Positions 11,898-21,059 of a stretch of 64,000 nucleotides of DNA are shown one piece after another (the first letter of the stretch is position 1; every line of letters starts with the position of its first letter). Made by a program: the position numbers and the translations under genes. The notes under the pieces were generated by a model, which was not told the origin of the DNA, did not search any database, and saw only the letters and a list, made by a program, of their open reading frames with translations. Source of the DNA: Occallatibacter savannae (GTDB lineage: Bacteria; Acidobacteriota; Terriglobia; Terriglobales; Acidobacteriaceae); the NCBI RefSeq assembly GCF_003131205.1, contig NZ_QFFY01000001.1, positions 682,001-746,000 on the forward strand, in the 5' to 3' direction.

Positions 11898-13043
11898 ATG
11901 GCTGTTCAGCGCAAATTGCGCATGGGAATGGTAGGTGGCGGACCAGGTGCTTTTATTGGACCGGTGCATCGCATCGCCGCAGAACTTGACGGCAAGATCG
12001 AACTCGTAGCTGGAGCGTTCTCTCAGTCTCCGGAGCGCTCGCGCGCCGCCGGCGAGATGTACAAACTTGACCCGGCCCGCGCCTATGCCGATTACAAGGC
12101 AATGATCGAAGCCGAGAAGAAGCGCAGCGACGCCATCGACTTCGTCGCTATCGTCACGCCCAACCATCTCCACATGCCCGTCGCCGTAGCTGCGCTCGAG
12201 GCTGGATTTCCGGTCATGAGCGACAAGCCGGCAACGGCGACCTACGCCGAAGCCGTTGACCTCGAAAAAGCCGTCGCAAAGAGCGGCCTCCCCTATGGCC
12301 TGACTCACACCTACGCCGGCTACTCCATGGTCCGCGAAATGCGCCACATGGTCGCGAGCGGCAAACTCGGGAAGGTTCGCAAGATCGCTGTCGAATATCT
12401 GCAAGGCTGGCTGTCGAATCCCATCGAAACCTCTGGCCAGAAGCAGGCCTCCTGGCGCTCCGACCCCGCGCAGAGCGGTGCCGGCGGATGCATCGGCGAC
12501 ATTGGCACGCACGCGTTTCATCTCACCGAGTACGTAACCGGCCTCAAGGTCGTTGGCGTCAACGCCTCGCTTCTCTCCGTCGTTCCGGGCCGTAAGCTCG
12601 ACGACGACTGCACCGCTCTTCTGCGGATGGACAATGGTGCGCAGAGCGTTCTCATGACCTCGCAGATTGCCGCGGGCGAACGCAACGACATGCGCCTCCG
12701 CGTCTATGGCGAAAAGGGTTCGCTGGAGTGGCATCAGGAGGATCCGAATCGCCTCAGCGTCAAGTGGCTCGACGGCCCGGAAGAAATCCGGCACGCCGCT
12801 GCGGGATATCTCAGCGACGACGCACGCGCCGTCACGCGTCTACCCGGCGGCCACCCCGAAGGCTACCTTGAAGCCTTCGCGGTCCTGTACCGAGAGTTCT
12901 CGGACGCGCTAATAGCGTGGCAGGACAGCCACACAGCTTCACTCCCATCCACGCTGCCCTCAATCGAAGCCGGCGTGCGTGGCATGCGCTTCATCGATCG
13001 CGCCGTTGAGAGCAGCAAAAAACAGAGCTGGGTTGAGTTTTAG
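11898..13043 (+). CDS. Gfo/Idh/MocA family oxidoreductase
   Basis: Cytoplasmic NAD(P)-dependent dehydrogenase for a sugar, inositol or sugar acid. The 381-residue product starts MAVQRKLRMGMVGGGPG with no signal peptide. It has the nucleotide-binding loop GGGPGAFIG and a DKP variant of the usual EKP catalytic-lysine motif, followed by CIGDIGTHAFHL, where aspartate and histidine are expected in the active site. GAGGAGC precedes the ATG. It is followed after 24 bases by the TIM-barrel isomerase, so the two are probably one transcript. Confidence 0.88.
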   Translation: MAVQRKLRMGMVGGGPGAFIGPVHRIAAELDGKIELVAGAFSQSPERSRAAGEMYKLDPARAYADYKAMIEAEKKRSDAIDFVAIVTPNHLHMPVAVAALEAGFPVMSDKPATATYAEAVDLEKAVAKSGLPYGLTHTYAGYSMVREMRHMVASGKLGKVRKIAVEYLQGWLSNPIETSGQKQASWRSDPAQSGAGGCIGDIGTHAFHLTEYVTGLKVVGVNASLLSVVPGRKLDDDCTALLRMDNGAQSVLMTSQIAAGERNDMRLRVYGEKGSLEWHQEDPNRLSVKWLDGPEEIRHAAAGYLSDDARAVTRLPGGHPEGYLEAFAVLYREFSDALIAWQDSHTASLPSTLPSIEAGVRGMRFIDRAVESSKKQSWVEF

Positions 13044-13067
13044 AGCAGGATTCATAGGAGCGAAATC

Positions 13068-14207
13068 ATGAAAACAATTCTTGGGCCGGCAATTTTCCTT
13101 GCTCAATTTGCTGATGATCAGGCGCCGTTCAACACCCTCGAAGGCATGGCGCACTGGGCCTCGCAGCTCGGCTTCGTAGGCGTCCAGATCCCCTCATGGG
13201 ACAGCCGTCTGTTCAACCTCAAACTAGCCGCCGAGAGTCGCGACTACTGCGAAGAAATTACGGGCATCCTCGACGGCGCAGGCCTTAAGCTCACCGAACT
13301 TTCAACGCACCTCCAGGGTCAGCTCGTAGCCAGCAATCCCGCCTACGATGCTCTGCTCGATGGGTTCGCGCCAGCCCAGATCTCCGGAAGGCCGAGAGAG
13401 CAGCAGGTCTGGGCAACGCAGCAGTTGCAGTGGGCTGCCGAAGCCAGCAACAATCTCGGCCTCAAAGCGCACGCGACCTTCTCAGGCGCTTTGGCCTGGC
13501 CCTACTTCTATCCATGGCCGCAGCGTCCCGCAGGCTTGGTCGAAGAAGCCTTTGACGAACTAGGCCGGCGCTGGACTCCAATCCTCAATCTCTTCGAGGA
13601 AGCAGGCGTCGACGTCTGCTTCGAGTTGCATCCCGGCGAAGATCTCCACGACGGCGTCACCTTCGAGCGCTTCCTCAAGTCAGTAAACAACCACAGGCGC
13701 GCCAACATCCTCTACGATCCCAGCCACATGATCCTGCAACAGCTCGACTATCTCGAGTTCATCGACTTCTACCACGACCGCATCCGCGCCTTTCACGTCA
13801 AAGACGCCGAGTTCCGCCCCAACGGAAAGGCCGGCGTCTACGGCGGCTACCAGGCATGGATCGATCGACCCGGCCGCTTCCGCTCCCTCGGCGATGGCCA
13901 GATCGACTTCAAAGCCATCTTCAGCAAAATGGCGCAGTACGACTACCCCGGATGGGCCGTGCTCGAGTGGGAGTGCTGCATCAAGCACCCCAAGGTCGGA
14001 GCCGCCGAAGGCGCGCAGCTCATCAAACAGTGGATTATCAAGGTCACGGAGAAAGCCTTTGACGACTTCGCCGGATCGGGAGCCGACGCCGAAAAGAACC
14101 GCAAGATCCTCGGGCTCGGCGCAAAGCAAAGCGGATCCGGTGCGGATCAGGGTGCCTCTTCGGAACAGACTGTAGAAGCAGCTGACAAATCCCGGGCCGA
14201 AGGTTAG
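13068..14207 (+). CDS. Sugar phosphate isomerase/epimerase (AP2Ec-like TIM barrel)
   Basis: Metal-dependent TIM-barrel protein of the xylose-isomerase/AP endonuclease 2 fold. The 379-residue sequence has the expected ligand blocks CFELHPGED, YDPSHM, FHVKDAEF and VLEWECC, which would supply Glu, Asp/His, His/Asp and Glu to the metal. The C-terminal 40 residues are low-complexity and probably flexible. TAGGAG lies just upstream of the ATG. With the preceding oxidoreductase it probably converts a keto-sugar; such pairs occur in inositol and 3-keto-glycoside catabolism. The substrate is not known. Confidence 0.85.
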   Translation: MKTILGPAIFLAQFADDQAPFNTLEGMAHWASQLGFVGVQIPSWDSRLFNLKLAAESRDYCEEITGILDGAGLKLTELSTHLQGQLVASNPAYDALLDGFAPAQISGRPREQQVWATQQLQWAAEASNNLGLKAHATFSGALAWPYFYPWPQRPAGLVEEAFDELGRRWTPILNLFEEAGVDVCFELHPGEDLHDGVTFERFLKSVNNHRRANILYDPSHMILQQLDYLEFIDFYHDRIRAFHVKDAEFRPNGKAGVYGGYQAWIDRPGRFRSLGDGQIDFKAIFSKMAQYDYPGWAVLEWECCIKHPKVGAAEGAQLIKQWIIKVTEKAFDDFAGSGADAEKNRKILGLGAKQSGSGADQGASSEQTVEAADKSRAEG

Positions 14208-14221
14208 GGATCCTCGCAACG

Positions 14222-14251
14222 GCCGGGCAGTTGCTTCATCAACTGCTCGGC
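14222..14251. terminator. Convergent hairpin overlapping the MFS stop
   Basis: GCCGGGCAGTTG pairs with CAACTGCTCGGC around a six-base loop with one mismatch. It lies 15 bases past the isomerase stop and spans the stop codon of the converging MFS gene. There is no strong T run, so this is a structural call only. Confidence 0.5.
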
Positions 14252-15612
14252 AGCTCCGCCCTCTTGAGTCCCGGCGCCAGCATCCGCAGCAGCAGGAGTG
14301 CAATCAGGTACGCACAGCCCGAATAGATAAACAGCGGTACGAATCCCGACTGCGTGTGCAAGTCCTTCGCTCGCTGCAAAACGTCGCCCGCGATCGGCTG
14401 AAAAATTGCTCCGCCCAATGCGCCGGCAACCTGCCCAAAGCTCACCACAGTGCCAACATGCTCCGACGGGAACATATCGGACACTGTCGTAAAGATGTTC
14501 GCCGACCATCCCTGATGCGCCGCCGCCGCAAGTGCCAGCAGTCCCACCGCGAGCCACTGCGACTTCAAGGTGCCCACCGTAACCACCGGCAGTACGCAGC
14601 ATGCGCAGGTCAGCATCGCGGCCAGTCTAGCTTTCTTCAGGGGCATCCCCAGCCGCGTGTAGCCCTTCGGCAGCCACCCGCCATAGACACTTCCGAAAGT
14701 CGAGACCACGTACACCGACACAAGCGGCAGTCCCATGTGCGTCAGGTCAAGTGAGAAGCGCGAATGAAAATATTGAGGAAGCCAGAACAGAAAGAACCAC
14801 CACACGGCGTCCGTTAAAAACTTCCCCACCATAAACGCCCACGCCTGCCGATACTGAAGCAGTCGCCACCACGCAAACTCGCTTGCATTCGGCGCCTTGA
14901 ACGAAGGTCCATCCGCCGAGTCCATCGATTGGCTCGGCTTGCGGTACTGGATAGACCACCAGACGATCCACACCAGCGAGAAGATCCCCGTCACCAGAAA
15001 CGACGCTCTCCAGCCGAAGTGCACAGCAACCCACGGCACGAGCACCGGCGCAACAATCGCTCCAACACCGGCGCCGGAATTGAAGATCCCCGTTGCCAGC
15101 GAGCGCTCCCGCGGTGGGAACCACTCCGCCGTAGCCTTGATCGCCGCCGGAAAATTCCCGCTCTCGCCGAGCCCGAGAAAGAATCGCGCCACTCCAAATC
15201 CAGCCACTGAGCGAACCAGTGCATGCGACATCGCTGCCAGGCTCCACAATCCGGTCACAAGCGGATAGCCCTTTCGGCAGCCCATCCGGTCCACAAGCCG
15301 CCCGGCGAAGACGACTCCCAGCGCGTACGCGATCTGAAACGCCCACAGAATCCATCCGTAAGCGTGATCCGTGATATTGATCCTCGTCTCGAACGAAGGC
15401 CATCCCGGGAACAACGGATGCAACTGCACCACCTGTCCGCGCAGGTCCGGTTTGAGCACGGAGAGAACCGTACGATCCACATAGTTGATCGTCGTCGCCA
15501 CAAACAACATTGCGCAGATCGTCCAGCGCCCCTTCAGTGCCGGAACTTCTTCTCCAGCCATCGTCCGTGTTCGCTCGTCTACCGGCTTCGTCGGATTCAC
15601 CATTTGTCTCAC
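14239..15612 (-). CDS. MFS transporter, hexuronate-type
   Basis: Major facilitator permease with about 12 membrane segments, similar in length (457 residues) and layout to the anion:cation symporter group containing hexuronate (ExuT) and galactarate transporters. Visible features are the loop motif [12 protein letters not shown] after TM2, the [13 protein letters not shown] block and the [12 protein letters not shown] block characteristic of this group. The GTG start overlaps the mannonate dehydratase stop by four bases; MVNPTK a few codons later is an alternative start. Its operon with ManD makes a uronate or aldonate the likely substrate. Confidence 0.85.
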   Translation of the reverse strand: MRQMVNPTKPVDERTRTMAGEEVPALKGRWTICAMLFVATTINYVDRTVLSVLKPDLRGQVVQLHPLFPGWPSFETRINITDHAYGWILWAFQIAYALGVVFAGRLVDRMGCRKGYPLVTGLWSLAAMSHALVRSVAGFGVARFFLGLGESGNFPAAIKATAEWFPPRERSLATGIFNSGAGVGAIVAPVLVPWVAVHFGWRASFLVTGIFSLVWIVWWSIQYRKPSQSMDSADGPSFKAPNASEFAWWRLLQYRQAWAFMVGKFLTDAVWWFFLFWLPQYFHSRFSLDLTHMGLPLVSVYVVSTFGSVYGGWLPKGYTRLGMPLKKARLAAMLTCACCVLPVVTVGTLKSQWLAVGLLALAAAAHQGWSANIFTTVSDMFPSEHVGTVVSFGQVAGALGGAIFQPIAGDVLQRAKDLHTQSGFVPLFIYSGCAYLIALLLLRMLAPGLKRAELPSS

Positions 15613-16817
15613 CAGTCCGTGAGTGTTCCATCCAGCTTACGGTTCACGGGCAGATACGCCCGCTCGTACTCGTACTTCGCCGCAAGCTTTTCATCCAGAT
15701 CCACGCCAAGCCCCGGAGCATCGCCCGGATACATCATTCCATCTCTGAAGCTGTAGTTATGAGGAAACACAGCGTTCGTCTCGTCCGTATGCGGCATATG
15801 CTCCTGGATACCGAAGTTGTGTATTGCCAAATCAAAGTGCAGCGCCGCAGCCATCGTCACCGGCGACAAGTCCGTCGCCCCATGAAATCCAGTCCGCACG
15901 TGATACATCGCCGCGAAGTCCGCCGCCTTCTTAAGGTGCGTCAGCCCGCCTCCATGCACCACCGTCATACGCAGATAGTCGATCCACTGGTTACGAATCA
16001 GCTCATGTGCATCCCACACTGAGTTAAACACCTCGCCAACAGCAATCGGCGTAGTCGTGTGCTCGCGAATTCTCTTGAAACCTTCCTGCAACTCCGCCGG
16101 CGTCGGATCCTCCATCCAGAACAGATGGAACGGCTCCAACTCCCTGCCCAGCCTTCCCGCCTCAATCGGAGTCAGCCGGTGGTGGCAATCATGCAACAGG
16201 TGCAGTTCCTCGCCGAATTCCTCCCGTACACGCGCAAACAGATTCGGTACATGCCGCAGATACAGTTCCGTCGACCACTCATACTCATGCGGCAATCCGC
16301 GCTCCGCTGGCTCATAACGCCCCGCCCCCTTCGGAACCCCGTACGTGCTCTTCAGCCCTGGAATCCCACTCTGCACGCGAATCGCCTTGTATCCAAGCTC
16401 CTTGTGCTTCGCCACATCTCCAATCGCAGCGTCGATGTCGCCTCCGTTCGCATGCGCATACACCAGCACGCCCTCGCGGCTCTTTCCCCCAAGCAGGTTG
16501 TACACCGGCGTATTCAGCGCTTTGCCCTTGATATCCCACAGCGCCACATCCACGGCCGCAATCGCCGTCATCGTCACTGGCCCGCGCCGCCAGTACGCGC
16601 CGCGATAAAGGTACTGCCAGATGTCCTCGGTCTGAAAAGGATCGCGTCCAACAATACACGGAATTACATGCTCAGTGAGATAGCTCACCACAGCCATCTC
16701 ACGCCCGTTCAGCGTGCCATCCCCGAGTCCGTAAATCCCTTCGTCCGTCTCCACCTTCAGCGTGACAAAGTTCCGCCCCGGCGAAGTGACATTGACGTAC
16801 GCATTCGTGATCTTCAA
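15609..16817 (-). CDS. manD: D-mannonate dehydratase, enolase superfamily
   Basis: Dehydrates D-mannonate to 2-keto-3-deoxy-D-gluconate (KDG). The 402-residue protein follows the ManD/RspA type of the enolase superfamily throughout. Metal ligands are visible in [17 protein letters not shown] and AVGEVFN, and the catalytic histidine region is in [11 protein letters not shown]. Some ManD-like proteins have very low activity on mannonate, but a KDG kinase gene 1 kb away supports this function. It overlaps the MFS start in a GTGA junction. Confidence 0.88.
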   Translation of the reverse strand: MKITNAYVNVTSPGRNFVTLKVETDEGIYGLGDGTLNGREMAVVSYLTEHVIPCIVGRDPFQTEDIWQYLYRGAYWRRGPVTMTAIAAVDVALWDIKGKALNTPVYNLLGGKSREGVLVYAHANGGDIDAAIGDVAKHKELGYKAIRVQSGIPGLKSTYGVPKGAGRYEPAERGLPHEYEWSTELYLRHVPNLFARVREEFGEELHLLHDCHHRLTPIEAGRLGRELEPFHLFWMEDPTPAELQEGFKRIREHTTTPIAVGEVFNSVWDAHELIRNQWIDYLRMTVVHGGGLTHLKKAADFAAMYHVRTGFHGATDLSPVTMAAALHFDLAIHNFGIQEHMPHTDETNAVFPHNYSFRDGMMYPGDAPGLGVDLDEKLAAKYEYERAYLPVNRKLDGTLTDW

Positions 16818-16865
16818 TTTGCTTCACCCGCCCTGCGATCCGGGCCAGTTCGCATACGCGCCAAT

Positions 16866-16907
16866 CTGATCACTGACCCTGACCACTGATCCCTGTCCCT
16901 ACTGATT
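16866..16907. repeat. CTGATCACTGACC stutter repeat
   Basis: Seven or so variants of CTGAT/CTGACC run from CTGATCACTGACCCTGACC to CTACTGATTCAC. The repeat fills the short gap between ManD (start 16817) and the SDR gene and includes the latter's stop codon. It looks like another form of the degenerate stutter DNA at 3793 and 6999. Confidence 0.5.
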
Positions 16908-17675
16908 CACTCCACTCGCCAGGAACCCGCCATCCACCGCCACAATCTCGCCCGTCACATACGACGCCGCTTCTGATGCAAGAAAAATCGCCGCTCCCGC
17001 CAGTTCGCTCGTCTTCCCCCAGCGGCCCATCGGCACGCGCATGTGCAACTCCTCGCCTCGTGGCGTGCCCGTGATCAGCTTTGCGTTCAGTTCAGTCGGA
17101 AACATTCCCGGCGCAATCGCATTGACGTTCACGCCGGTCTTCGCCAGTTCCACAGATAGCACTTTGGTCAGCGAACCCACCGCGGCCTTCGACGCCGAAT
17201 ACGCCGCCACCTGGAAGAAACCAACAAAGGTCGTGAGCGAAGCAATATTGATAATCCGCCCGTATCCAGCCTTCACCATCGTCTTCCCAAAAATCTGGCA
17301 TGCGCGCAGCGTCCCGGTCAGGTTCGTCTCAATCACCCGCGACCAGTCCGCCTCTGAGGTCTCCAGCGTCGGAGCCTTATACGTCACTCCTGCCGCATTC
17401 ACCAGAATGTCGACCTTGCCAAACGCGCTCAGCACCTCATCATGCACCTTCTCGAGCGAACCGCGATCGAGCACATCGCTCGTCACCCGCAGAGTCTTGC
17501 GCCCCAGCGCCTCAATCTCGCCGGCAGCCTTCTCCACCTGCTCCTTGCGCCGCGAACTCGCCACCACGTCCGCCCCAGCCTCCGCCAGTCCCAGCGCAAT
17601 CGCATGGCCTATGCCCGTGGTCCCACCCGTAACAACTGCAACCCTGCCGCTCAAATCAAACAGCTTCGTGCTCAT
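16899..17675 (-). CDS. SDR oxidoreductase, likely aldonate/uronate dehydrogenase
   Basis: Classical short-chain dehydrogenase of 258 residues. The start at 17675 (MSTKLFDLSG) is chosen because GAGGA precedes it; upstream codons to 17759 lack family similarity. The nucleotide motif TGGTTGIG is at 16-23, the NAAG motif at 93-96, and the catalytic S146, Y159 and K163 are in place. Its nearest types are gluconate 5-dehydrogenase and 2-deoxy-D-gluconate 3-dehydrogenase. Between ManD and KDG kinase, it may interconvert fructuronate and mannonate, a step done by SDR enzymes in some bacteria in place of UxuB. That role is inferred from position. Confidence 0.85.
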   Translation of the reverse strand: MSTKLFDLSGRVAVVTGGTTGIGHAIALGLAEAGADVVASSRRKEQVEKAAGEIEALGRKTLRVTSDVLDRGSLEKVHDEVLSAFGKVDILVNAAGVTYKAPTLETSEADWSRVIETNLTGTLRACQIFGKTMVKAGYGRIINIASLTTFVGFFQVAAYSASKAAVGSLTKVLSVELAKTGVNVNAIAPGMFPTELNAKLITGTPRGEELHMRVPMGRWGKTSELAGAAIFLASEAASYVTGEIVAVDGGFLASGVNQ

Positions 17676-17846
17676 CTCTATCCTCGTGTTTTCTAAAGGC
17701 GAGCGCTCAACTTCGCGCTCCAGGTCAACCCCATTTTGCTGACCCCCAAAATCTATCACGGTGCATCGCTGCGCCTCTCAGCCAGGTAGCCACGCACCAC
17801 CTCGCCCACCCCATGCATTACAGTTTTCAGTGAATCGATTTTCTCT

Positions 17847-18944
17847 ATGGAACCTCTTCTGATTCCCGACGCAAACCGCCGCTGGGACTGCATCAGCCTC
17901 GGCGAAGTCATGCTGCGCCTCGACCCTGGCGAAGGACGCATCCACACCGCGCGCCAGTTCACCGTCTGGGAAGGCGGCGGCGAATACAACGTCGCCCGCG
18001 GCCTTCGTCGCTGCTTCGGCCTGCGCACCTCCATCGCCACCGCGCTTGCCGACAACCCGGTCGGCCGCCTTGTGGAGGACTTCATTCTTCAGGGCGGCGT
18101 CGACACCTCCCTCCTCCGCTGGATTCCCTACGATGGCGTCGGCCGCACCGTACGGAACGGGCTCAACTTCACTGAGCGCGGCTTCGGCCTTCGCGCCGCC
18201 GCAGGCTCCAGCGATCGCGGACACACCGCCATCAGCCAGGTCAAACCCGGCGACTTCGACTGGTCCGCAATCTTCGGCTCAACGAACGGCGCCCGCTGGC
18301 TCCACACCGGCGGCATCTTTGCCGCCCTCTCCGCCTCAACTGCCGACGTTGCCGCCGAAGCCATGGACGCAGCCCGCGCGCACGGCACGCCCGTGTCCTA
18401 CGACCTCAACTACCGCGACTCACTCTGGCGCTCCATCGGCGGCAAGGCCAAGGCACAGGAAGTCAACCGCACCCTCGTCCGCAAAGTCGACCTCCTCCTC
18501 GGCAACGAGGAAGATTTCTCCGCCATGCTTGGCGTCGAGTTGAAAGGAGTGGCCGAGGACTTTTCCGAACTGCCCGTCGACGCATATGAAGAGATGCTCC
18601 GCGAAGTAGCCGCTCTCTACCCGAATCTCAAGCTCATCGCCAGCACGCTTCGCACAGCCACCACAGCCAGCCGCAACGCCTGGGGTGCGATCGCCCTTTA
18701 CCAGGACAAGATCGTCCACGTCCCGCAGTTCGAAATGGACATTCTCGATCGCGTCGGCGGAGGCGACAGCTTCGCATCCGGGCTCATCTACGGCCTGCTC
18801 GCCGCCAAGCCGATTGACTGGGCTGTCCGCTGCGGCGTTGCCCACGGCGCGCTTGCAATGACGACCGCCGGAGACACCAGCATGGCCACACTCCCCGAGG
18901 TCGAACGCGCCATGAAAGGCGGCTCTGCCCGCATCGCCCGCTAG
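17847..18944 (+). CDS. kdgK: 2-keto-3-deoxygluconate kinase, PfkB family
   Basis: Phosphorylates KDG to KDPG, the entry to the lower Entner-Doudoroff pathway. The 365-residue product has the PfkB C-terminal signature DRVGGGDSFASG with catalytic base D307, and an N-terminal GEVMLRLDPGEGR block typical of sugar kinases that bind acyclic keto-acids. It is divergent from the SDR-ManD-MFS set across 171 bases. No ribosome-binding site is obvious before the ATG. The exact sugar is inferred from context; ribokinase-type activities cannot be excluded by motif alone. Confidence 0.85.
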   Translation: MEPLLIPDANRRWDCISLGEVMLRLDPGEGRIHTARQFTVWEGGGEYNVARGLRRCFGLRTSIATALADNPVGRLVEDFILQGGVDTSLLRWIPYDGVGRTVRNGLNFTERGFGLRAAAGSSDRGHTAISQVKPGDFDWSAIFGSTNGARWLHTGGIFAALSASTADVAAEAMDAARAHGTPVSYDLNYRDSLWRSIGGKAKAQEVNRTLVRKVDLLLGNEEDFSAMLGVELKGVAEDFSELPVDAYEEMLREVAALYPNLKLIASTLRTATTASRNAWGAIALYQDKIVHVPQFEMDILDRVGGGDSFASGLIYGLLAAKPIDWAVRCGVAHGALAMTTAGDTSMATLPEVERAMKGGSARIAR

Positions 18945-18954
18945 CCGCGAAAAA

Positions 18955-20022
18955 TCAACCTGCGTGGTTCACACCGTGCGAGTGCGCATGACTCCGTCTG
19001 GCGGTATGGCCATAATCCGCGAAGGCAGTCATTGGCTTGCCGCTCAACTCTTCATAGACTTTCTGAACCTGGCCCGGGAAGCCATCGTCCTTCCCTCCAT
19101 CGGAAACATAGCGTGCCACCTGAGCATTGACCTTCATCGCCTTGCGGATTTCTTCGATCTTCGCCTTTGCGACCTCGGGCGAAGCGTTCATCAGCTTCGA
19201 ATGCACCTGGTCCTGTAGAACCTTGAAGAACGCCTGCTGATCATCCAGCACCGATGCCACCGATCGCGGACCGTGTCCTGTGCAGATCGTCGTGGCGCCC
19301 AGCTTCTTCGCCGCTTCCAGAGTGGCGATCCACTTTTCCACATCGCCATCGCCGACAAAGTTGTACGGCCCGTTCACGCACACATCGCCGGTAAACAGGA
19401 TCTTCTCCTTCGGCAGCCACGCCACCGCATCTCCGCGCGTGTGCGCAACGCCGAGGTGCATCAACTCCACGCGATGCTTTCCGTCATCAAAGTAGAGTTC
19501 CTTCGGAAACAGCACACTGGGAGGCTTCAGCCTTGTGTCCTTCAGATCGGGCCTCCCACCAACCGCCTGCTCCCACCGCCCGGGCTTGCCTCCGTAGTAG
19601 CCCGTCTCCAGCCGCCGCATTTCATCCAGCACGCCCGTGTGCGCCACGGGAACTGCGCCGGCCTCAACATACACCTGATTGCCGTAAGCGTGATCTCCAT
19701 GATGATGCGTGTCGAAGGCGAACCGGATCGGCTTATCCGTGAGCGCTCGAATCTTGCTAATCATCAGTTTGGCCCCAGCCGGATAGTTGGCGTCCACCAC
19801 AAGAACGTAGTCCTCAAAGACAATCCATCCGTTGTTGCAGGCCGCAGGAGCATCATCTGCAAGGCTGCCTTCGTGGAAATAGACGCCCGGAGCGATCTGG
19901 TCCACATCCACCGATTCCGCTGCAGATGCCACCGTCCTGCCGCGCAGAATCTCCGCTTCGGCCGCCACGCTCAAAAACGCCGTGCTGGTCGCAAGAAACT
20001 CCCGTCGATTCACCTTGCACAT
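18955..20022 (-). CDS. Tat-exported metallo-beta-lactamase-fold hydrolase
   Basis: Dinuclear zinc-type hydrolase of the MBL superfamily. The ATG at 20022 is preferred to one eight codons upstream because GGAGG lies seven bases before it; this gives 355 residues with the Tat signal VNRREFLATSTAF. The metal motif THHHGDH is at 105-111, followed by LGVAHTRGD and a later TGHGPRS block. Export and the GDHAYGN sequence resemble periplasmic MBL proteins linked to quinoprotein systems, but no such system is adjacent. It converges on kdgK with a 10-base gap. Confidence 0.85.
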   Translation of the reverse strand: MCKVNRREFLATSTAFLSVAAEAEILRGRTVASAAESVDVDQIAPGVYFHEGSLADDAPAACNNGWIVFEDYVLVVDANYPAGAKLMISKIRALTDKPIRFAFDTHHHGDHAYGNQVYVEAGAVPVAHTGVLDEMRRLETGYYGGKPGRWEQAVGGRPDLKDTRLKPPSVLFPKELYFDDGKHRVELMHLGVAHTRGDAVAWLPKEKILFTGDVCVNGPYNFVGDGDVEKWIATLEAAKKLGATTICTGHGPRSVASVLDDQQAFFKVLQDQVHSKLMNASPEVAKAKIEEIRKAMKVNAQVARYVSDGGKDDGFPGQVQKVYEELSGKPMTAFADYGHTARRSHAHSHGVNHAG

Positions 20023-20123
20023 CGCGCACCCTCCTGCCCTGTTCATGAATGCGCGAATTATACCGGTCGACCTTGGGCCCCGGCGTACAATTGCGAAACC
20101 TACGAATCGGTCAGGACAGGTCA

Positions 20124-20924
20124 GTGAGGGTGCTGAGGATCTTCGCGCTTTTAGCTATCGTCGCCTACGCCGCGATCGTCGCGGCTTTCTACTTCTCTCA
20201 GCGAAGCCTGCTCTATTTCCCACCGCGCGGGTATCTGGAGAAAGCACCGAATAAGAGGTTTCTGGAGGTCCCCGTCACCACAGCGGACGGTCTCAGCCTG
20301 AAGGCATGGTACGCTCCGGCAAGCTCAAAATCTTCCACTATCGTGTTCTTCCATGGCAACGGTGACTCGCTGCTCGGTGCCGCCCAGATCGCCGAGCCGT
20401 ACATCAGGGCCGGTTACGGATTTCTCGCAGTAGAATATCGCGGGTACAGCGGATTGCCGGGCAAACCGACTGAAGTAGGTTTGTACAACGATGCACGCGC
20501 CTGCATCGAGAAACTGATCGCAAGCGGTGTTGCGCCGCAGCACATCATCTTGTACGGACACTCTCTCGGCACCGGCGTAGCTGTGCAGATGGCGCGTGAA
20601 TTCCCGGTGGGTGGCCTGATGCTTCTCGCGCCATGTCTTTCCATTGCATCACTCGCACAGATTCACTACCCTTTTCTCCCCGCAAGGCTTCTTGTCCTTG
20701 ACCGCTTCGAGAACGACAAGAAGATTAGCCATATTCATGTCCCGGTTCTGATTGCAAACGGTGCGGAAGATCAGTTGATTCCTCCGTCCCACGGCGCGAA
20801 GCTCTTCTCGCTAGCTCGCGACCCGAAGGAGTATCACTCAATCCCCGGCACGGGACACAATGATTCCTTCGAAGGGTTCACCCCGATCAGTCTTGATTGG
20901 ATCGCGCACGCGTGTCCGCCGTGA
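20124..20924 (+). CDS. Membrane-anchored alpha/beta hydrolase
   Basis: Serine hydrolase of the BEM46/S33-like group. The GTG at 20124, preceded by AGGACAGG, puts a transmembrane helix (LLAIVAYAAIVAAFYF) at the N terminus, giving 266 residues; an upstream ATG at 20049 only adds unrelated residues. It has the oxyanion block FFHGNGDSLLG, nucleophile S147 in GHSLG, an acidic residue in NGAEDQLIPP and a histidine in PGTGHND. The active site probably faces the periplasm. Substrate unknown. Confidence 0.85.
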   Translation: MRVLRIFALLAIVAYAAIVAAFYFSQRSLLYFPPRGYLEKAPNKRFLEVPVTTADGLSLKAWYAPASSKSSTIVFFHGNGDSLLGAAQIAEPYIRAGYGFLAVEYRGYSGLPGKPTEVGLYNDARACIEKLIASGVAPQHIILYGHSLGTGVAVQMAREFPVGGLMLLAPCLSIASLAQIHYPFLPARLLVLDRFENDKKISHIHVPVLIANGAEDQLIPPSHGAKLFSLARDPKEYHSIPGTGHNDSFEGFTPISLDWIAHACPP

Positions 20925-20940
20925 TTTGAGGTTCCGCAGG

Positions 20941-20973
20941 TTGCCCCCGGTGCCTCGCATTTAGGCACCGAGG
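20941..20973 (+). repeat. Diverged GGTGCCCC-family hairpin
   Basis: CCCGGTGCCTCGCATTTAGG leads into GGCACCGAGG. The GGTGCC/GGCACC stem and the loop TCGCATTTA match the pattern at 946, 6889 and 8479, with changed stem bases. It lies 17 bases after the hydrolase stop and may also terminate transcription. Confidence 0.6.
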
Positions 20974-21059
20974 TCCCTCGACACCTCAAGTACAAGTTGT
21001 GCCTCATTCATCCGCAGCATAACCACGGATGAGTGGGATCGCAGAACCTCTCCCTCGTG

